DNA of 6,874 bases. Origin: an uncultured Peptococcaceae bacterium (GTDB lineage: Bacteria > Bacillota > Desulfotomaculia > Desulfotomaculales > Desulfallaceae). The DNA is taken from the NCBI GenBank assembly GCA_913064925.1, contig CAJYBN010000151.1, positions 1 to 6,874 of the forward strand, in the 5' to 3' direction. Under the pieces are notes generated by a model. The model was not told the origin of the DNA and searched no databases. It saw only the letters and a list, made by a program, of their open reading frames with translations. Of this stretch, positions 1 through 6,353 are shown piece by piece. The position numbers were made by a program, and so were the translations under genes. Position 1 is the stretch's first letter. Each line of letters starts with the position of its first letter.

Positions 1-2
1 TA

Positions 3-2006
3 GGCATTGTGCTGCTGATCATTATCCCGCTGCCGCCGGTGGCGTTGGATATTTTTCTCACCATCAGCATCACGCTGGCCCTGGTGATCATCCTTATCAC
101 CATGTTCACCACCGAGCCGCTGCAGTTTTCGGTGTTCCCGGCCCTGCTTTTGGTAACCACCCTGTACAGGCTGGCGCTGAACATTTCTTCCACCAGGCTG
201 ATACTGGGCGAAGCTCAGGCCGGTAATATCATCAACGCCTTTGGACAGTTCGTGGTGGGCGGCAATTACGTGGTGGGCGCCATTGTGTTCGTGATCATCA
301 CCGTCATCCAGTTCGTGGTTATTACCAGCGGTGCCGGCCGGGTTTCCGAAGTGGCCGCCCGCTTTACGCTGGACGCCATGCCGGGCAAGCAAATGAGCAT
401 AGATGCCGAGTTCAACAGCGGGCTGATTAGCGAGGCTGAAGCCCGGGAGCGGCGGCGCAAGCTGCAGCGGGAGGCCGACTTCTTCGGCGCCATGGACGGC
501 GCCAGCAAATTCGTCCGCGGCGACGCCATCGCCGGCATCGTCATCACCGTTATAAACATCATCGGTGGTATCACCATCGGCGTCCTGCAGAAGGGCATGG
601 ATATCGCCAGCTCGCTGCAGACGTACACCATCCTGACCATCGGCGACGGCCTGGTTTCCCAGATACCGGCGTTGCTCATCTCCACCGCTTCCGGCATCCT
701 GGTTACCCGGGCCACCTCCGACTCCAGTTTCGGCACCGACCTGGCCAGGCAGTTTTTAAATTTTCCTAAAATACTTTTCATCGTGGCCGGCATTTTGCTG
801 GTCATCGGCCTGATACCCGCCATGCCGACGCTGGTGTTTTTCGCCCTGGCCGGCGCGGTGGGATTTATGGGATATAGCCTGCTAAACGAGCAAAAGCGCA
901 AGGACCAGCAGGTGCAGGAGGAAATGGCCAGGAGGCAGGCCCGGGAGCAGCGCGAACCGGAAAACGTGCTGCAGCTGCTGGAAACCGACCCGCTGCAGGT
1001 GGAGATCGGCTACAACCTGATACCCCTTACGGACGAACAATCAGGCGGAGACCTGCTGCAGCGGCTCACTTCCGTGCGCCGGCAGTGCGCCACGGAGATG
1101 GGCATTTACCTGCGCCCCATCCGCATCAGGGACAACCTGCAGCTTTCCCCCAACGGTTATGTCTTTAAAATTCGCGGGGAAGAAATTGAAAGCGGCGAGT
1201 TGATGCCAAACCACTTCCTGGCGTTGAACCCGGCAGGGCACGAAATCAACGTCCCCGGCGTTCCTACCACCGAGCCGTCCTTCGGCCTGCCAGCCAAGTG
1301 GATTACCCGGGAGAACAGGGAAAAAGCGGAGGCCGCCGGCCTGACCGTGGTGGACTGTTCCACGGTGCTGGTCACACATTTGACTGAGTTCATCAAAAAA
1401 TACGCCTATGAACTGCTAGGGCGGCAGGACGTAAAGGAACTGCTGGACGTGGTCAGGGAAAGCAACCCCGCGGTGGTGGAGGAGCTGGTACCCGACCTGC
1501 TTTCAGTGGGTGAAATACAGAAAGTGCTGCAGAACCTGCTGCGGGAAAACGTTCCCCTGCGGGACATTATCACCATTCTGGAAGCACTGGGCGACGGCGC
1601 CCGCATGAACAAGGACGCTGATTTCCTGACAGACTACGTGCGCCAGGCGCTGGCCCGCAGCATTTGCCGCAGCTTGCTGAACAACGATAATAAGCTGCAG
1701 GTTATAACCCTGCACCCCAACCTGGAGCAGATGCTCACGGACGCCGTACAGTCGACCCAAATGGGCACTTACCCGGTGCTGGAGCCCCGGCTGGCCCGCC
1801 GGGTGCTGGAAAGCATCACCAAAACCGTGGAAAAGGCCGTTAGGCGGGGGCAATCGCCGGTGCTCCTGTGTTCGCCCCGGCTGCGCCTGCCCCTGAGGCG
1901 TTTTTTAGCCCGGCAGATGCCGTCCACGCCGGTTCTATCGTTAAACGAAATTACGCCGGAGGTTGAAATAGAAGCCGTGGGGACGGTGGTAATGGATGAA
2001 AATTAA
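3..2006 (+). CDS. flhA: Flagellar biosynthesis protein FlhA, 5'-truncated by the window edge
   Basis: FlhA is the largest integral membrane protein of the flagellar type III export gate. It uses the proton motive force and docks substrates on its cytoplasmic domain. The frame is open from base 3 and reads GIVLLIIIPLPP before any good start, which matches the inside of the first membrane segment of the family. The GTG at 9 is therefore not the true start, and roughly 20-30 residues are missing. About 667 residues are present, against a usual 680-700. Seen in order: hydrophobic segments to about base 890, the FHIPEP signature RLALNISSTR at 168-197, the conserved cytoplasmic loop with PGKQMSIDAEFNSGLI and MDGASKFVRGDAIAG, a charged linker (EEMARRQAREQ), and the cytoplasmic domain with the conserved ELLGRQDV block. 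The stop overlaps flhF by 11 bases. No frameshift is seen. Confidence 0.97.
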   Translation, partial: GIVLLIIIPLPPVALDIFLTISITLALVIILITMFTTEPLQFSVFPALLLVTTLYRLALNISSTRLILGEAQAGNIINAFGQFVVGGNYVVGAIVFVIITVIQFVVITSGAGRVSEVAARFTLDAMPGKQMSIDAEFNSGLISEAEARERRRKLQREADFFGAMDGASKFVRGDAIAGIVITVINIIGGITIGVLQKGMDIASSLQTYTILTIGDGLVSQIPALLISTASGILVTRATSDSSFGTDLARQFLNFPKILFIVAGILLVIGLIPAMPTLVFFALAGAVGFMGYSLLNEQKRKDQQVQEEMARRQAREQREPENVLQLLETDPLQVEIGYNLIPLTDEQSGGDLLQRLTSVRRQCATEMGIYLRPIRIRDNLQLSPNGYVFKIRGEEIESGELMPNHFLALNPAGHEINVPGVPTTEPSFGLPAKWITRENREKAEAAGLTVVDCSTVLVTHLTEFIKKYAYELLGRQDVKELLDVVRESNPAVVEELVPDLLSVGEIQKVLQNLLRENVPLRDIITILEALGDGARMNKDADFLTDYVRQALARSICRSLLNNDNKLQVITLHPNLEQMLTDAVQSTQMGTYPVLEPRLARRVLESITKTVEKAVRRGQSPVLLCSPRLRLPLRRFLARQMPSTPVLSLNEITPEVEIEAVGTVVMDEN

Positions 2007-3225
2007 GAAGTTCGTAGCTGCGAACATGCAGCAAGCCATGCAGCAGATCCGACAGGAACTGGGGGACGAAGCGGTGATCATCAGCTCCACCAAGGAGCCC
2101 ATTAGGGGGTTAAGGCAGCTTTTCGGCCAGCGCAAAATCGAGGTTACCGCAGCGGTGGACGACATTCCGGACAGCGTGCCCGAATCCCGCAAAGTTCTTG
2201 CCGGTAAGCAGGTAGCGTTAGAAGAGGGAACGGTCCGCACCCAGCCCGGCGACGGGGGAAGAAACCGCAGCGGTGGCGCCATGCCCCAACGGATAATCCC
2301 CGGCAGCTTGGTGCCGGCAAAGCTACCGGACCCAATCCTGCGGATCTCCGGAGAAAAAGAAAACAGCTGGTTCAGGATCATCCTGCAACAGGAAATGAAC
2401 AAAGGGGGTGCCTGTGTGCAAAACGGGGCGGCGGGTAAGTGGAAAAAAATATTTAGCCAAATAGAAGTGAACCAAGCCATTACCGAGATCATGCTCAAAG
2501 ACCTACCCCCAACCGCAGAACAGGATCCCGCTACGTCCAACGATATTTTTAAAGTGCACCTCAAAGCTAGAATTATTAACTTGCTTAAACCGGCCTACAA
2601 CAAGGATCGGCAAGCAAAAATCCACACATTCATCGGCCCCACCGGCGTAGGCAAAACCTTAACGCTGGTGAAACTGGCCGCGCGGATGAAGGTGGTGGAG
2701 AAAAAGCAAATCGCCATGATAGCAATATTCAATCACCGCTTCGGCGCCATGGAAAAGCTGGACTATTACGGTAAGATCATCGGAGCACCCGTGGAAGTGG
2801 TAATGACCCCTGCCGAGTTGTGCCGGGCCGTGCAGCTGCATAGCGATAAGGATGTCATTTTCATCGACACCGAGGGCAGGCCCTCCCGCAACCAAAGCCA
2901 GGTTTTGGAACTGCAGTCCTTCATCGGGTCGGTAAAAGAGCCGCAGAACATTTATCTGGTGCTGAGCACGCCCACCAAGAACCGCGATTTGCTGAGAATA
3001 GCCAACGATTTCAGGCTCACAGGCTACAACGGCATCATCATGACCAAGATGGACGAAACCGACACTTACGGGCCCATGCTCAACCTGACCTGCAACACGG
3101 GAGTACCCGTGGCTTACGTCACCAACGGTCAGAACGTGCCGGACGACATCGAGCGGGTGACTCCCAAGCGTTTTGCTGAGATACTTCTCGGGAGCGTTGT
3201 GCTGGATGAGGATTCTCAAGCGTAG
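1996..3225 (+). CDS. flhF: Flagellar biosynthesis protein FlhF, SRP-type GTPase with degenerate catalytic motifs
   Basis: FlhF is the third SRP GTPase, beside Ffh and FtsY, and controls the site and number of flagella at the membrane. The 409-residue product has the usual layout. A basic N-terminal B domain begins MKIKKFVAANMQQAMQQI and continues to about residue 55. A Gly/Pro-rich linker follows (about 60-120), then a helical N domain (about 120-200) and the G domain. Visible GTPase motifs are the P-loop GPTGVGKT (214-221), TKMDE (350-354) and GQNVP (378-382). Motif II, normally DTYRxxAVEQL, reads FNHRFGAMEKL (245-255), so the conserved Asp is Phe245 and the Gln is Lys254. DTAGR reads DTEGR (291-295). 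The ATG lies inside the end of flhA with only a weak GGTGGT upstream, so translation is probably coupled. Identity is secure; GTP hydrolysis is doubtful (inference). Confidence 0.95.
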   Translation: MKIKKFVAANMQQAMQQIRQELGDEAVIISSTKEPIRGLRQLFGQRKIEVTAAVDDIPDSVPESRKVLAGKQVALEEGTVRTQPGDGGRNRSGGAMPQRIIPGSLVPAKLPDPILRISGEKENSWFRIILQQEMNKGGACVQNGAAGKWKKIFSQIEVNQAITEIMLKDLPPTAEQDPATSNDIFKVHLKARIINLLKPAYNKDRQAKIHTFIGPTGVGKTLTLVKLAARMKVVEKKQIAMIAIFNHRFGAMEKLDYYGKIIGAPVEVVMTPAELCRAVQLHSDKDVIFIDTEGRPSRNQSQVLELQSFIGSVKEPQNIYLVLSTPTKNRDLLRIANDFRLTGYNGIIMTKMDETDTYGPMLNLTCNTGVPVAYVTNGQNVPDDIERVTPKRFAEILLGSVVLDEDSQA

Positions 3226-4090
3226 CGTATTAAAAAATTACACGGAAAAAACTTCCACCCAAAGCGGCTCCGTACCCGCTTGGGCTTCCCGGGTGATCAC
3301 GATAACCAGCGGCAAAGGCGGGGTGGGCAAGACCAACCTGGCGGTAAATCTGGCCATCGCCCTGGCCCAGCAAAGCCAGCGAGTAATCATCTTTGACGCC
3401 GATCTGGGATTGGCCAACGTCGATGTCCTGCTTGGCGTGGCGCCGCCTTTGACCCTTTACGACCACCTGTTCAGCGACGTGCCCATCGAGCAAATCCTGT
3501 TCCCGGGGCCCGCCGGCATCAATATAATATCGGGCGGGTCGGGTTTCCTGGAGCTGGCCAACCTGAACAACAGCCAGCGATCCAGGCTGCTGAAAAATAT
3601 AGAAAAACTCGACCGGCTGGCCGATTTCATTTTCATAGATACCAGCGCCGGCATCTCTAAGAACGTGCTGGCCTTTTGCGCGGCGGCCGACGAAGTTTTC
3701 CTGGTCGTTACCCCCGAGCCGACTTCTCTGACGGATGCTTACGGCTTAATCAAAGTGATGGACAGGTTTAAACTGCACAGGGAAGTATTCTTTATAGTCA
3801 ACCAGTCGCGCAGCAGCAGCGAATCCATCGATACCGTTTACCGGCTCAAGACCCTGGTAGACAAATACCTGTCCATTCACCTCAACTACCTGGGCGATAT
3901 ATCCTTCGACCAAACCATAGTGAGGGCCGTGAAAAATCAAAAGCCCTTTTTGCTGGCCCATCCCGACGCCGCGGCGTCCGGTGCGGTAAAGAAAATTGCT
4001 TTCTCCCTGTTGCACAGGGAGTGGAAGGCGGAAGAAGAAGAGAGGGGTCTTAAGGGATTTATCAGCAAGCTGAGCAGACTCTTAAGATGA
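3206..4090 (+). CDS. flhG: FlhG (YlxH/FleN), MinD/ParA-type ATPase controlling flagellar number
   Basis: FlhG is a MinD-like ATPase that dimerises on the membrane with ATP and works with FlhF to limit flagellar number. The chosen ATG at 3206 gives 294 residues, overlaps flhF by 20 bases and has GGGAG at 3190-3194. The frame is open back to a TTG at 3173, but that start would lie deeper in flhF and has no better site. Seen: the deviant Walker A KGGVGKT (37-43), the A' aspartate in FDADLGLANVD (63-73, Asp64), Walker B and following FIFIDTSAGIS (141-151), and a C-terminal run GLKGFISKLSRLLR (281-294) that can form an amphipathic membrane-binding helix as in MinD. The ATPase core thus looks intact. 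The N-terminal 25 or so residues are basic and lack the DQAxxLR motif by which FlhG normally stimulates FlhF. It follows flhF directly, as in many flagellar operons. Confidence 0.93.
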   Translation: MRILKRSVLKNYTEKTSTQSGSVPAWASRVITITSGKGGVGKTNLAVNLAIALAQQSQRVIIFDADLGLANVDVLLGVAPPLTLYDHLFSDVPIEQILFPGPAGINIISGGSGFLELANLNNSQRSRLLKNIEKLDRLADFIFIDTSAGISKNVLAFCAAADEVFLVVTPEPTSLTDAYGLIKVMDRFKLHREVFFIVNQSRSSSESIDTVYRLKTLVDKYLSIHLNYLGDISFDQTIVRAVKNQKPFLLAHPDAAASGAVKKIAFSLLHREWKAEEEERGLKGFISKLSRLLR

Positions 4091-4095
4091 ACCAC

Positions 4096-4101
4096 AGGAG
4101 G
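4096..4101 (+). promoter_or_regulatory. Ribosome binding site AGGAGG deciding a TTG start
   Basis: A perfect AGGAGG lies 11 bases before the TTG at 4113, with a second weaker AAGGA at 4105-4109. No ATG or GTG lies in frame between the stop at 4083 and this TTG, so the site decides the start of the PilZ gene. Confidence 0.75.
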
Positions 4102-4112
4102 AGCAAGGAATA

Positions 4113-4760
4113 TTGACTGAAGAGGCAACCCTTTTTGTCAACCAGAAAATACAGGTCCTAAAAAAGGAAGGAAGAGACTGGTTTATATCCAGCATCCAAG
4201 ATATCCGCGGCGGCGTCATCAGCATCGCTATACCTTATTTAGGGGAGCGCCCCCTGATATTGCGTGCCGGGGACGAAATAAAAGTACGCTTTACCATGGA
4301 AAACTGCAGTTACATATTCGATACCAAGGTCATCGGGGAGGCAACGGACAACATTAAGCTTTACCGGCTGGCCTATCCGGAAGCAATAGACAGGGTGCAG
4401 CAAAGAATGCACGTACGCCTGCCCGTCATGCTGGATGTGGAATACACGGTGCCGGGCCGAGACCCCAAAAAAACTTCCCTAAAAGCCGTCACAGTCGACC
4501 TGAGCGGCGGCGGTGCCAAGCTGGCCGTGCGAGAAAGAATAAACGAGAACACCCGCTTGCTGCTGAAATTCACCCTTCCGCTGCGCAGCCGACCCGAGCC
4601 GCTGGAGCTGGAGGCGCTGGTCGTCCGCTCCATGAAGGTAGAGCCGGAACGGGAGCTGTACCACCTGGGGGTGAAGTTTATCAACACAACCCGTCATCAG
4701 GAGGACCTGATTGTACGTTTTGTTTTTGAAAAAATGGCCCAGCAGAAACGCCTGCGTTAA
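4113..4760 (+). CDS. PilZ-domain c-di-GMP receptor of the YcgR/MotI (YpfA) type
   Basis: The 215-residue protein is a likely soluble c-di-GMP receptor. It has an N-terminal YcgR-type beta domain (about residues 8-90) and a C-terminal PilZ domain (about 94-212). Both c-di-GMP contact motifs are complete: RxxxR as R98-M-H-V-R102 and DxSxxG as D129-L-S-G-G-G134, so ligand binding is expected. Proteins of this layout slow or disengage the flagellar motor (YcgR in enterics, MotI/DgrA in Bacillus) when c-di-GMP is high; that role here is inferred from domain order and from its place between flhG and fliA. The start is TTG; it is the only usable start in frame after the stop at 4083, and AGGAGG lies 11 bases upstream. 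There are 22 bases to flhG and 12 to the sigma gene. It could also act on another target, since the receptor partner cannot be read from sequence. Confidence 0.9.
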   Translation: MTEEATLFVNQKIQVLKKEGRDWFISSIQDIRGGVISIAIPYLGERPLILRAGDEIKVRFTMENCSYIFDTKVIGEATDNIKLYRLAYPEAIDRVQQRMHVRLPVMLDVEYTVPGRDPKKTSLKAVTVDLSGGGAKLAVRERINENTRLLLKFTLPLRSRPEPLELEALVVRSMKVEPERELYHLGVKFINTTRHQEDLIVRFVFEKMAQQKRLR

Positions 4761-4761
4761 C

Positions 4762-4769
4762 GGGGTGAT
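4762..4769 (+). promoter_or_regulatory. Ribosome binding site GGGGTGAT for the sigma-28 gene
   Basis: GGGGTGAT ends 3 bases before the ATG at 4773. GGTGAT can pair with the AUCACC part of the 16S rRNA tail, so this is an extended Shine-Dalgarno match shifted toward the 5' side of the anti-SD. The same eight bases precede the FlgG-like gene. Confidence 0.65.
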
Positions 4770-4772
4770 AAA

Positions 4773-5549
4773 ATGGGCAGCAGCGACATTTGGGAGCGCT
4801 ACAGCAAAACGCGGGACCCCGCATTAAAAGAGAAATTGGTTTTGCGGCACCTGGGCCTGGTTAAATTCTTGGCCGGGCGCCTGGCCATCAGCGCGCCGCC
4901 CACCCTTACCCGGGATGACTTAGAGGGATACGGCATTATCGGCTTGCTTGACGCCATTGAAAAGTTTAACCAAACCTACGGCACGGAATTTAAAAATTAC
5001 GCCTATACCAGAATCCGCGGCGCAATCCTGGACGAAATCAGAAAGCAAAATTGGGTGCCCCGCAGCAAATGGCGGAAATTTCACCGTCTCAACGAAATAA
5101 AGGATCGCTTCCGGCAGGAAGGAGCAGGGCAACCCGGGGAAACAGAACTGGCCAGGGAGATGGGCATAGACCAGTTGCGCATCAGGAAACTGGCAGCTGA
5201 GTACAGCAACGCCTTTCCCGTTTCCCTTGACGACATTTCCGGCGCCGAAAGCGATGGTACCCTCGCGGAAACCATCAGCGACCCCAACAGCCCCGACCCG
5301 CTGGAGGTCGTAGCGGAAAAAGAAGAAAAGGAAGCGCTGGCCTCAGCCATAGAAGAACTGCCGGAAAGAGACCGGCTGGTGCTGGCCCTTTATTACCAGG
5401 AAGGATTAACCTTGAAGGAAATCGGCAGCGTACTGGAAGTAACCGAATCACGGGTGTGTCAACTGCACGCCAAGGCACTGCAAAAACTACGGGACAAGCT
5501 GCAAAACCGCCTGGCGCCTAACGCCAACCGCAAGAAAGGAGTGCGCTAA
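4773..5549 (+). CDS. fliA: RNA polymerase sigma factor, sigma-28 family (FliA/SigD/WhiG)
   Basis: This is the flagellar sigma factor, which directs RNA polymerase to late flagellar, motility and chemotaxis promoters. At 258 residues it has the normal family length (about 240-260). Seen in order: region 2 from about residue 22, with the YGIIGLLDAIEKFN core helix and YAYTRIRGAILDEIR leading to the family hallmark WVPRS (94-98); region 3 (about 100-160), with ELAREMGI; and region 4 (about 190-250), with LPERDRLVLALYYQEGLT and the helix-turn-helix LTLKEIGSVLEVTESRVCQL (212-231). The WVPRS segment and the lack of a region 1.1 set it apart from the housekeeping sigma. Start ATG has GGGGTGAT upstream. 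The stop overlaps the next gene in TAATG. The usual anti-sigma gene flgM is not in the window. As a member of this operon it probably feeds forward on motility genes. Confidence 0.95.
   Translation: MGSSDIWERYSKTRDPALKEKLVLRHLGLVKFLAGRLAISAPPTLTRDDLEGYGIIGLLDAIEKFNQTYGTEFKNYAYTRIRGAILDEIRKQNWVPRSKWRKFHRLNEIKDRFRQEGAGQPGETELAREMGIDQLRIRKLAAEYSNAFPVSLDDISGAESDGTLAETISDPNSPDPLEVVAEKEEKEALASAIEELPERDRLVLALYYQEGLTLKEIGSVLEVTESRVCQLHAKALQKLRDKLQNRLAPNANRKKGVR
5535..5541 (+). promoter_or_regulatory. Ribosome binding site AAAGGAG inside the end of fliA
   Basis: AAAGGAG lies 7 bases before the ATG at 5549, within the last codons of the sigma gene. With the TAATG stop-start overlap it points to translational coupling of the sigma factor and the FlgF-like rod protein. 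Confidence 0.75.
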
Positions 5550-6328
5550 TGATCAGAGGTATTTACGCCGCCGCGGCAGGCATGAACGTGCAGAAGGCCG
5601 CGCTGGACGCGATATCCAACAATATCGCCAACATCAACGTGCCCGGATATAAAAAAAAGCGCTTAACGGCCCGTCCCTTCCCCGAACTGTTGCTACTGGG
5701 CAGCCGGCCGGCCCAAGGCCGCACCGCCGTCCCCACGGGTAAGGATGTTCTGGGCCTAACTTACCAGGGCGTAGCGGTGCGGCAAGTGCTGACTGACTTT
5801 GCGCCCGGTCCGCTGCGGGAAACCGGCAGCATTACCGACTTCGCCCTGCGGGGAGAAGGCTTTTTCACTCTGGCGAAGCCGGACGGCGAAGAAAAAGTCG
5901 CTTATACCCGCAACGGCAGCTTTCGCCTGGACAGCGAAGGCAACCTGGTAAACCACCTGGGTTACCAGGTTATGGGCCACAAAGGCCCCGTGCAAATAAA
6001 AGACAGGGAAAATTTTCAGGTTGACGAAAACGGCAACATATACGAAAGCGGCCGCATCACCAACAAGCTTCTGGTGGTTTCCTTCGCCGATCCCGGCGCG
6101 CTGCAGCGCACCGGCAACGACCTGTACCTGGCCGGAGAACAGCAGCCCGAGCCACTGGAAAACCCAGGCCTGGTGCAGCGTTTCCTGGAAGGTGCCAATG
6201 TTGATCCCGTGGAGGAAACGGTCAACATGGTCACCGCCGCCCGGGCCTACGAAACCGGGCAGAAAATAATCCAGGCCCAGGACGGCCTATTGGACCTGGC
6301 CATCAACAAAGTGGGCATACTTAGATAA
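5549..6328 (+). CDS. flgF: Flagellar rod/hook-basal body protein, FlgF/FlhO-like
   Basis: This is an axial rod protein exported without a cleaved signal through the type III gate and built into the basal body. The 259-residue product has the Flg_bb_rod N-terminal helix (about 4-36), with the family motif SNNIANINVPGYK. A central beta-rich region follows, with LRETGSITDFALRGEGFF (about 91-110) and YTRNGSFRLDSEGNLV. The C-terminal FlgE/F/G helix domain carries LEGANVDPVEETVNMVTAARAYE (about 212-236). The long spacer with PFPELLL after the first helix, and DFALRGEGFF in place of DLAIEGxGFF, look more like B. subtilis FlhO or FlgF than FlgG; the symbol is tentative. It contains no cysteine, as is usual for axial proteins. 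Its ATG overlaps the fliA stop by one base, with AAAGGAG 7 bases upstream, so the two are translationally coupled. Confidence 0.85.
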   Translation: MIRGIYAAAAGMNVQKAALDAISNNIANINVPGYKKKRLTARPFPELLLLGSRPAQGRTAVPTGKDVLGLTYQGVAVRQVLTDFAPGPLRETGSITDFALRGEGFFTLAKPDGEEKVAYTRNGSFRLDSEGNLVNHLGYQVMGHKGPVQIKDRENFQVDENGNIYESGRITNKLLVVSFADPGALQRTGNDLYLAGEQQPEPLENPGLVQRFLEGANVDPVEETVNMVTAARAYETGQKIIQAQDGLLDLAINKVGILR

Positions 6329-6338
6329 CGTGCACCTT

Positions 6339-6348
6339 GAGGGGTGAT
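6339..6348 (+). promoter_or_regulatory. Ribosome binding site GAGGGGTGAT for the FlgG-like gene
   Basis: This purine-rich stretch in the 25-base gap ends 5 bases before the ATG at 6354. It contains GGTGAT, complementary to the 16S tail, and supports this ATG over the internal ATGs of the frame. Confidence 0.7.
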
Positions 6349-6353
6349 TGGAT

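Noticed and set aside
266..901. Long minus-strand open frame of 211 codons opposite flhA
   Set aside because: It is a shadow of GC-rich flhA coding sequence; the product is rich in Met, Ser, Arg and Pro with no recognisable domain, and the plus-strand frame is an unmistakable FlhA.
120..1700. Many CTGCAG palindromes in flhA (about ten in 1.6 kb)
   Set aside because: They mostly coincide with in-frame Leu-Gln codon pairs CTG CAG, the preferred codons in this GC-rich gene, so no special motif is needed.
1941..2564. Minus-strand open frame of 207 codons across the flhA-flhF junction
   Set aside because: It lies opposite conserved FlhF B and N domain coding and shows no domain-like pattern or ribosome binding site that I could support.
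3600..3627. Sigma-28-like sequence TAGA-N16-GCCGATTT inside flhG
   Set aside because: The -35 part is imperfect, the spacing is one base off the usual 15, the -10 part has mismatches, and it lies in conserved coding sequence.
4113..4141. TTGACT as a -35 box at the start of the PilZ gene
   Set aside because: No acceptable -10 lies 16-18 bases downstream (TGTCAA at 17), and the TTG is better explained as the start codon.
5651..5659. A_AAA_AAG slippery heptamer in an eight-A run of the FlgF-like gene
   Set aside because: It is in the correct phase for -1 slippage, but the codons encode the family-conserved GYKK motif. The -1 frame soon ends near 5742 and I see no stimulatory stem close by.
6021..6269. 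Plus-strand open frame of 82 codons inside the FlgF-like gene
   Set aside because: It overlaps the conserved C-terminal half of the rod protein in another frame and has an unnatural Trp/Pro/Ser-rich composition.
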